NCBI GenBank assembly: GCA_037951165.1
Contig: JBBDHG010000014.1
Span: 829,501 to 893,500 of the forward strand
Length of the DNA stretch: 64,000 bases
Source of the DNA: Lophius americanus
Lineage: Eukaryota; Chordata; Actinopteri; Lophiiformes; Lophiidae
Reading direction: 5' to 3'
Part shown: piece by piece, positions 56,501 through 64,000 of the stretch
Layout: every line of letters starts with the position of its first letter
Position numbering within the stretch: position 1 is the stretch's first letter
Notes under the pieces: model-generated
What the model saw: only the letters and a program-made list of their open reading frames with translations
Databases searched by the model: none
Told to the model about the DNA's origin: nothing
Program-made: the position numbers and the translations under genes

Positions 56501-58225
56501 TGTGAAAGTATCATGTAAGGCTATCTATGCTCATGATATTTACTTCATAGTATAAAATGGTGATTATTGTGAAGAACCGCACACATCTCAAAAGCTTTGT
56601 ATACATCCTCGACACAATTATTATGAGTCTGGATTAGCTATGCTGTTACAATATAAAACATTTGTGAGTAAATGGAACTGTAGAACCTGTGAATGAAAGA
56701 GTTAAAGCCATTAGTTCTTGTTGCTTTGTTTCTTACATATGTATATTATCTCAGTCTGTGTGTCATCGGTTCGCATCGGATTTTAAACGTACCGTTATGG
56801 TTTGTGTATCACGTGAATAAAAATAATTAATTGTGAACAGCCACCCTTCATCAAAGTTTTCAGCCTTTTCCAGTAACCCCAGAGCATATCTGGATAAACG
56901 GTATACGGACCACAGCTCAGTAGATGTATGCACACCAGCACGTGTCATATAACTGAAAACGGTGGTTTATACCATATTACCTAGATGTGAGTCGAGGCAC
57001 TCATCTGTTAGAAGAAGTGCCGCTTTCTGTGGAATTCCATTTGTGCTCCTGCCTCTGACCTCCAGAGTGGAGCTCCCATACTTGTTAGGCCGGATGGGAT
57101 GCTTGGACTGATGCCTCTGTTTCCTTGTGTGGTAATGTGATATTTATATGCTGAAAGCTTTCCTGCCAGCACACACACATACACACACACACACACTTGC
57201 ACGCACACATACAGGTTATGTTGGATATGTTCCAGAGGAAGGTGAGTCAGGAAATGATTTTTTATTCCCCCTGTTTCTAACACCGCATGAATCCTCCGTG
57301 CCTGCTTCCTTCTCCTCCCGCCCCCCCCAATCATTCAAACTTCACATTTTCCCTACTTCAATTTAATATCAGTATGTTTTTCAGGTCAGGGCTGTGTTGT
57401 CACAAACGTTTGTGGAGAATTCAACACACATGCAACTATGCATCTTCCTCCCCCCTATCTGCCCAGCCTCAGTCACTCACTCACATTCCTCCCCTCCCTA
57501 CGTTTTCCTTGCTGGGCAGTTTGCCATGACAGAGAGGTCAGACATCATGTGTTTCTGCAGTGTTGGGTAGAATACATTCAGCCCCAGTTCCCCAGGCACT
57601 GGATGACAACCAACTAAACCTCAGTCACAGGTTTTCAACTGCATGAAAAATACATAAGCCCATCTGCCAGACTTGAAATGGTTTCTCCGCTTTTTTTCAC
57701 TGCTGTCCTCAGACCTCTTGACTGAATGCCACACACTTTCCGCTGTTTTTGTGAGCTTACGGTTAAGCATCTGTATTATTGCCGCTTCTTTTCCATTTTT
57801 TTTTCTCTGCTCAGTTAAGAGGACTTGAAGAAAGTCACATTTTTTTTCTGGAATTATTTATGACAGTATGCATTATCATTTTAAACATTTAAAGACATTT
57901 TACGTTCCCCCTGAGATACCCCAAACTACCCCTGGGGTTACCCTTACGCCCATTTCAGAAGCTTTGCTTTAAACCACAACAGTATGGTCTGCATCAATGT
58001 AACTGACTGTAACAGAGTAATATTGACAAGGTTTAAAAAAATGCATGTAATGTAAGAAATATAAAACCGAGACATTAGCCTAGCTTTGATTAGCTTTGTT
58101 GGCTTACAAAGAAACCTAATTGTTTCTAAATATTGGGACATTTTCAATATTCTGATATCTAATCATAAAGCAATTCAGTATATAAGGAAGTACTCACAAA
58201 AACATTTGTGTTGCATGGATAAAAT
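56501..58225 (+). other. presumed trip4 intron 11, unassigned
   Basis: A (CA)n at 57170-57196 and pyrimidine-rich stretches (57290-57530). No gene recognised. Confidence 0.4.
57170..57196 (+). repeat. (CA)n microsatellite, interrupted
   Basis: CA run with one T interruption. Confidence 0.95.
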
Positions 58226-58229
58226 AGGT

Positions 58230-58412
58230 TATAAAATGTAACACTTACGGTCAGTTTTAACCATTAACATGCAAGATCAGAATAATAGGCAGCTAGTAAA
58301 CATTTTGCTCTGATAAAAAGATGTCACCCTGTGGAATTTTTGGTTCTGGTTGCATAAGAAAGACTTACACAGTATGAAGCAGAGTTTTTTAATGTTATGG
58401 CTGATGAGTGTA
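58230..58412 (+). mobile_element. heavily decayed end of a Tc1-like element
   Basis: TAGGCAGCTAGTAAACATTTTG at 58289-58310 resembles the 5' part and AATGTTATGGCTGATGAGTG followed by TA at 58391-58412 the 3' end of the same type as 55996-56498. Very short; the pairing of the two pieces is inference. Confidence 0.45.
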
Positions 58413-61400
58413 TGTATTGTTATAAAAAATAGAACTGATTCACAAGTCAAAGAAATATATGTATATTTCTGTATATCATATGTATATCATGAAATTTAGT
58501 ATGCCTTATGGCCCGATCTAGTTGTGCTAAAGGGGTTCCCATTATCCGTTTGTATGTCCGTTCATACGTCACAAGTAATGCTCCATCCATTAAGGAAAGG
58601 GAATAAAAACGATGATACAGACAAATTACCGGTAAACATTGTGGAAACAGTACAGTAAAGAAAATCCACTCTGGATCTCTGGAATCTTTACAGGCAAGTA
58701 TTTAAAAACCCTTTGATCTTGTGGAGGAAGTGTGCTTAGCTGGATTTGATAAGATTTTCTTGCCATTCTGTCAGCACTGCTCTGCAGCCAACTTTTTGGT
58801 TCCAGTAAATATAACAGGAACAGACTTTTTTTGCTTTATGTTCATGACACGATCTTCCAGTTCTCAATTTGTTCGCTCTCTGAAATAATGGCCACTTATG
58901 TGGTAAACGTTGTTTTGCTTAAAACAGAAGTAGAAGAAAAAAAACAACCTTAGTTTAATAGTTTTCTCTAAATGTATTGACCTTTTTGTGCCTTGTTTCA
59001 TGCAATAGAATTTGCATGTGGCAAGCGAGGGTAAGCTTTAATGAAGCTTAGAGTTAATAAGTTGGATATTTAACTCGATTCTAAACATCTGGTGTTTATT
59101 TTTGATGCCCCGAAATGATTCCTCATGAGGCCAGTATCTGTTCAAGTTTTCTGTTTTGAATTGAGGAAATAGCTGAAGGTTATGTTGCAGTCTCTAATTT
59201 TCACAAAATGAGCAGGCGATGGAGTTTTCACGCTTTGGTCTGATTACGGACTGGAAGAGTTCTCCCATAAATACTTTCTTTATGCAACTTCCCGTCCAAA
59301 TGTGAGTACAAACATTACTTAACTCATTACGTCGAGCTGATTTGGAGCATTTTTCAGCTTTCCCATTCCCATGACATGCAATGGCTTTCTGTTATACATT
59401 CCTACCTTACGCCTGTGTTCATTTGAGATGCATAGTCCGCCACGCCCTGACCCAGCAGCATCATAACCACAAGTATCTCTCCTACAGAGGAAGAGTCGGA
59501 GAGACAGAGTGAGAGATATTCTCTGCCAGTGCAGGGTCAGAGATTACAAACTCAATTGTACTCTGTTGGGTGACATGTCAGCTCAGCAACTTCCTGCGGG
59601 CGGCATCAGAAGGGAGGAAAGTATGGAGAAATAGAGGGAGGCGAGGGAGGCTATCCAGGCATCCAAGTGCCATTAATCTTTCTCTGTTTGCAGAAAAAAA
59701 CAAAAACAAAATGATTTAGCTTCCACTTGCCCTTGAAGCCGAGGATACAGACTTTATATTACAATATAATTCACAATCTACAGTATAACATGAACTTTAA
59801 AATTGGTAATTTGAGATGATTTTCATTGTATTAGATATGGGTAGTCAAATCAAGCTCATAAGGGTCCGATTGAGGGCTGATCTGCTGGTCCAGTTGGCCA
59901 TTTAAATGTTTCACATAGCAGGCTCTGTTAAATCTTTGCTACATGTCTGTTATTCAGGTTCGAGATTGACAGGTCAATGTTAATGGTAATTATTTTTATG
60001 GATTAAGTAAGCTTTTGGATGATCATAAAACATGTTAAATAATTAAAGCTGTTTGTAAAGTACCCGATTTAAAAATATTCAAATGTTTACATTAAGAAGC
60101 TTTGTTGCCTTTCACATTTGCAGAGGGATAAGTGAGGAAAAAGCCCCGTCTGCAAACCGGTTTCTCCATCTCACCTGTGCTACTGAGTTAGGTTTGTTTT
60201 TTGTTACACTTATCAAAACCAACAACATAAGGTATTTTATTAGAGATGTAAATGCAAAGGTAAACATAAGATGATGTATGTGTAAAACATCCTAACACAA
60301 AGGATAATATTAAGAGGTTCTCGGCGGTTGTCACAGGCTTCAAGCGCCTTTACACCCACCAAGATAGAGGATATGTTTTCACCGGCGTATGTCTTTTTGT
60401 TTATTGTCGGTTCGCCTATTTTCCGAAATAGCCAGAATGGGTGTTAAATTTAGTGACGTAAGTGTATCTGGATGAATTGGCACTGTCAAGATGGGTTTTT
60501 GACCTGTTTATGTCACGCATACTGACAAATTACAGTGACTCTCTGTGGAAAGTTAGCCCATGTGGCATGGAAGAAATGAGAGGATATTTTTTGAGGATTT
60601 GAATTCTCTTTAAAGGGGTCTGGCTCATAAACACAGAGTAACTGAGTTAATGTGATTTTTGTTTCATTTTTCCATTCAAAATGCCAGCTAAAGTATATTT
60701 TATATGAAAAAACCCATCTTGGTCCATAAAAACTGGGAGTTAGTGCCTGTCAAAGTTCAGCTGAACATTGTTGTCTGTCTGTATTTCATTGGCTCTTTAC
60801 AAAACCACTCAGTAAATGTTGTAATTCCACAGCACAAGGAAATATGCCTTGGGAAGAACTGCTGTCGATTTAATGGCAGAAGGAGTGAGTTCATTATTTT
60901 CAATGAGGCTCAGGTGATAAGCGCTGAGGGAATGGTAGGAACTCAAAGTCACACAGCCTCATATATACCAGGCAGCGTGTGATCATGCAGAATTAACATC
61001 GATGTGATGGGTTTTTCCTTTTTGTCATAATGTCTTGCAGAAATGACTTTCAACATCAAAGCTGAAAGGAGAAAAATTGACATTACAGTTCTGGACTATT
61101 TGATTTGACATCAGACAGAGCTTGTCTTACCATAGAATCGATCGGTGAAAAAGCGACTCACAGTTTAATAAGTGTAAAATAATATCTACATGTGCCCGAT
61201 AGCAATCTTCTTGGCTGTCTTTGGCTTTGACTCTGTCTGACCGGCCGATACGGATTTTTGCTGATTCTCATTGTTTTTTCTGAAAGTTTTAAATCTATAA
61301 GCATCGGTAGAATCACAGACAAACAATTTTTTAATCATCATGCGTCCTTTTTTCACATGGTTCAATTTAATATGTAGACCAAATCACAGCTGAACACATC

Positions 61401-62970
61401 CATGTGTGAATTCCTGTCAGTAAGTGGAAAAACATCTGCTTTTCGTTCAGTATTATTTGAATACTGAACGACTTGTTTTTACAATTAGATTATTCTCACT
61501 TAAAAGTACATTTTATTAGCAAATAGTACGTATCATAGTTATTTCTTATCAACCCCACAATGCTTGTCAGATACTTTCTTACCTGGTCATATCTAATTCT
61601 CTTTGTGAAAGTCTAACATTTATGCATAAATCATAAACATAAGCGCTATTGAGCCATTCAAAAATATGGGCATAATCATACGCAGTAAAACAAAATTTGC
61701 AGTCACCCTTCACTGTCGGCTTTAACTATTCCTCTCTCGTTCCTTTTCCATATTTACAGAATTTCTTTGAAGCACACAGCACACACTCTTTTTGATACGC
61801 TCCACTGGGTAAATTTGCCATTAAGGGCTTTAGCAGACTCAGTGTATGAGAAGAGTATTGATTTACATGCTACGTAATTATTCTCCTCTCAAATATCAAG
61901 TGGTCCGTGCAGCAAGAATACGATTCTCCATAATTATTTGAATAATGCCGGCACTCGCATATCTTTAAACTGTATATCTCGGGGTGTTTAGAATATGAAA
62001 GCTGTTGCCATTAACTGCATCCTTGGCTGTACTATGGAACAAGACTTCTTTTCTTTGGTATTTTTTCTTTTCTACGAGCCATTTCCTCAATCATTGTGAT
62101 TCCAGATGCCACTATAATAATATTAGTCTTCCCCGGTAGCAACTGAGTCATCTTCTTCTCCGACCTCAAGTTCAAATAAGCAAGGAAGCGAAATTAAATG
62201 AGCAGAATTTGGGCTGATGATAATCTCTGTGTCATCTCTCTCAGATATTTGCTTGAATTTTCATGTAGAAACCTATCGTTTAATATCAGATTTATGAAAA
62301 CTAATAAAGCAGAGGGAACGCAATATCGTATCAACCACACCCACGACGCACTTACTGGTATTTATTAATGGATATTTATGGGTCTAACTGGAGAAGGAAG
62401 CATTTATCCGCATACTTGAAGCATTGTTAATGGAGAAGAAATACAACTAGCTTACCGTCAGTAGCAAACAAGCATTCAAGGCAAAAATAAACATGAATAA
62501 ATGACTACAAAAACAATCACATCTATTGTGTAGTATGTTTCCACTGTGTGGCTGCTGGTTCCCAGTGCTCCCTTGTGCTCTTTATTAGACTCTGGTTTAT
62601 AGTTTAAGCTGTAACCTCAGCTGTAACGGCACAAAGCAACACATTTGCCACATTACATTTAGCACATTCTATGTATTCATCACACAACATTTTTTCTTGT
62701 AACTTTTAAGAGAGATGGTATCAGTATGAATTAGTATGTAAGCTAACAGTAATAACCTACCGTACAGCTCGTCATCTTTGTAATCATGGGATGTCACTCC
62801 AGCACAAAAGGATACATGTATTGTACAAGAATCTTTGCTCATAAGGGCGGCTTTCTGTCTGAGACATGCAAGTACAGCCATGTATGTTGCGATCGTGTAA
62901 ATATTAAACAATATATCATTTGGGTTTTTCTACAGCACAAATCTCATTAATAAAGTTGTTTTTTTAAAAC
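58413..62970 (+). other. presumed trip4 intron 11, unassigned
   Basis: No gene or named repeat. Stretches at about 59400-59650 and 61830-61990 are compositionally balanced and repeat-free; candidates for conserved non-coding elements only. Confidence 0.35.
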
Positions 62971-62974
62971 CATC

Positions 62975-63432
62975 GCTGGTATCAACCCAATTTCCCTCAA
63001 TGGTTTACTTTTAAACTGAGGCTTGATTTTAAAATTATTTCAATAACTTTAGGCCCAACATGGTGCAACATACCCAGTTACATCACTGAGCTTTTAACCA
63101 GCTATGTGCCACATCGTAACTTGAGATCCTCTTATTTAACCTCGCTGATTGTCCCTATAGATGAAGGCTGGTGAACAGGTGCGACTGAGCTTTTGTAGGA
63201 TATGAGTTTTATGCAAGTCCAACCAGATTCAGCTTGCTAACACACAGGAAATAATTTTCCTTTGCATGATTTGATTTGTGATTACTGGTTTTGTTTAGGC
63301 TGTGTATTTATCATCTATTTTCTAGTGTAACTTTGTTAAAAATTGGAATGGTTCGTTCTCATGTGCTTTGTGAAGCACTGTGTGACTTTGTTTGGAGAAG
63401 TTATGTATGAATTTCTTTTTAAATAAAATAGA
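62975..63432 (+). mobile_element. decayed non-LTR retrotransposon 3' end
   Basis: TTGATTTTAAAATTATTTCAA, CAACATGGTGCAACATACCC, ACATCACTGAGCTTTTAACC and TTGAGATCCTCTTATTT follow the order of a fish LINE ORF2 tail (the part reading DFKI...APxYITELL...RSLRSS). The end TGTGAAGCACTGTGTGACTT ... AAATAAAATA is a LINE 3' terminus of the 'AAGCACTTTGTGACTT...TATATAAATAAA' type. Many substitutions; no frame remains. Confidence 0.55.
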
Positions 63433-64000
63433 ATCTATTCATGAACAATTAGAGACAAATTGGAAAATTACATGAACACCAGTATGCTTGTCATGTCGGC
63501 TTCTGACAGTTTCTAACAAACTCACCAATTACTATTTTCTAGCTTGCCAGATCTGATGCAATCTATAAGTCAGTGTCCAAAATCAATGATCACTGGCTAA
63601 AAATTATATATATATATTTCAGATTCTGTCTAAATTCAAAGACATGTTGCTCCAATAAGCAAAAAGTATTCCAAGTTAAACTCACCAGAAATGTTAGGTT
63701 AACATCAACATCATCCTAAAGGACATTAAAAGCAGGAACTCCTCACCACCTGATTCATCATGAAAACCCAGATCCGGTTTTCAAGGAAAATGTGTGTCAC
63801 CATTGTTATCTTCACGTTGTATCTCAGCCAAAAATATTTTTAGCTCACTTACAAGAGTGTAAATGGAACATCACTTGTAAAAAGCTCTTATTAAACACCT
63901 TCTCTTTTGCAGTTTACTGTTTTCTCCCTTGGAGCATATCAATAGGGTCACATTATCTTTTGTAAGCTGTACTACTAACCCATGGGCTTAGAGAAACCTA

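Overview
The window is vertebrate nuclear DNA, most likely from a ray-finned (teleost) fish. It carries three intron-containing genes, all on the + strand, with GT-AG introns whose positions and phases match those known for the vertebrate orthologues. The spaces between exons hold fish-type repeats: 5'-truncated L2-like LINEs ending in (ATT)n, several Tc1/mariner relics, a tRNA-derived SINE relic, and many microsatellites. No prokaryotic, plasmid or CRISPR features are visible, and no complete autonomous transposon. Gene identities come from reading conserved protein segments by eye; no database search was possible.

Layout. (1) 1-6585: cln6, an ER membrane protein of the CLN6/CLN8 lysosomal-enzyme export pathway. 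Exons 2-7 are present; exon 1 lies upstream of the window. (2) 6586-12215: intergenic DNA with LINE tails, a tRNA-like SINE head, a 47-nt palindrome, an L2-like LINE end, a 49-nt palindrome and a Z-DNA-prone tract just before the next gene. (3) 12216-43300: a complete neuronal nicotinic acetylcholine receptor alpha-7 gene (chrna7 type), 10 exons, 504 codons. Its introns hold an approximately 860-bp GACAGA satellite with a 232-bp higher-order period, at least four Tc1-like relics, an inverted L2 copy, a SINE relic and a divergent repeat present in opposite orientation in introns 5 and 9. (4) 44429-48908: trip4 (ASC-1), exons 1-11, 518 codons. The final part of the ASCH domain and the stop codon were not found, so they probably lie beyond base 64000. 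(5) 48909-64000: read as the large last-visible intron of trip4. It holds few recognisable repeats (a 503-bp non-autonomous Tc1 element flanked by TA, two short CA/TG tracts, and a decayed LINE end near 63 kb) and long unique-looking stretches.

The three genes have no obvious joint function: CLN6 acts in the ER, the alpha-7 receptor is a cell-surface ligand-gated channel, and TRIP4 is a transcription/translation-quality cofactor. All three human orthologues lie on chromosome 15q, so the grouping fits a rearranged piece of the same ancestral linkage group. I found no convincing new biological system. The most useful leads are the loss of two of the three alpha-7 N-glycosylation sites together with an altered loop C, an in-frame upstream start codon for chrna7, the inverted intronic repeat pair around chrna7 exons 6-9, and two Tc1 derivatives that share nearly the same internal deletion point.
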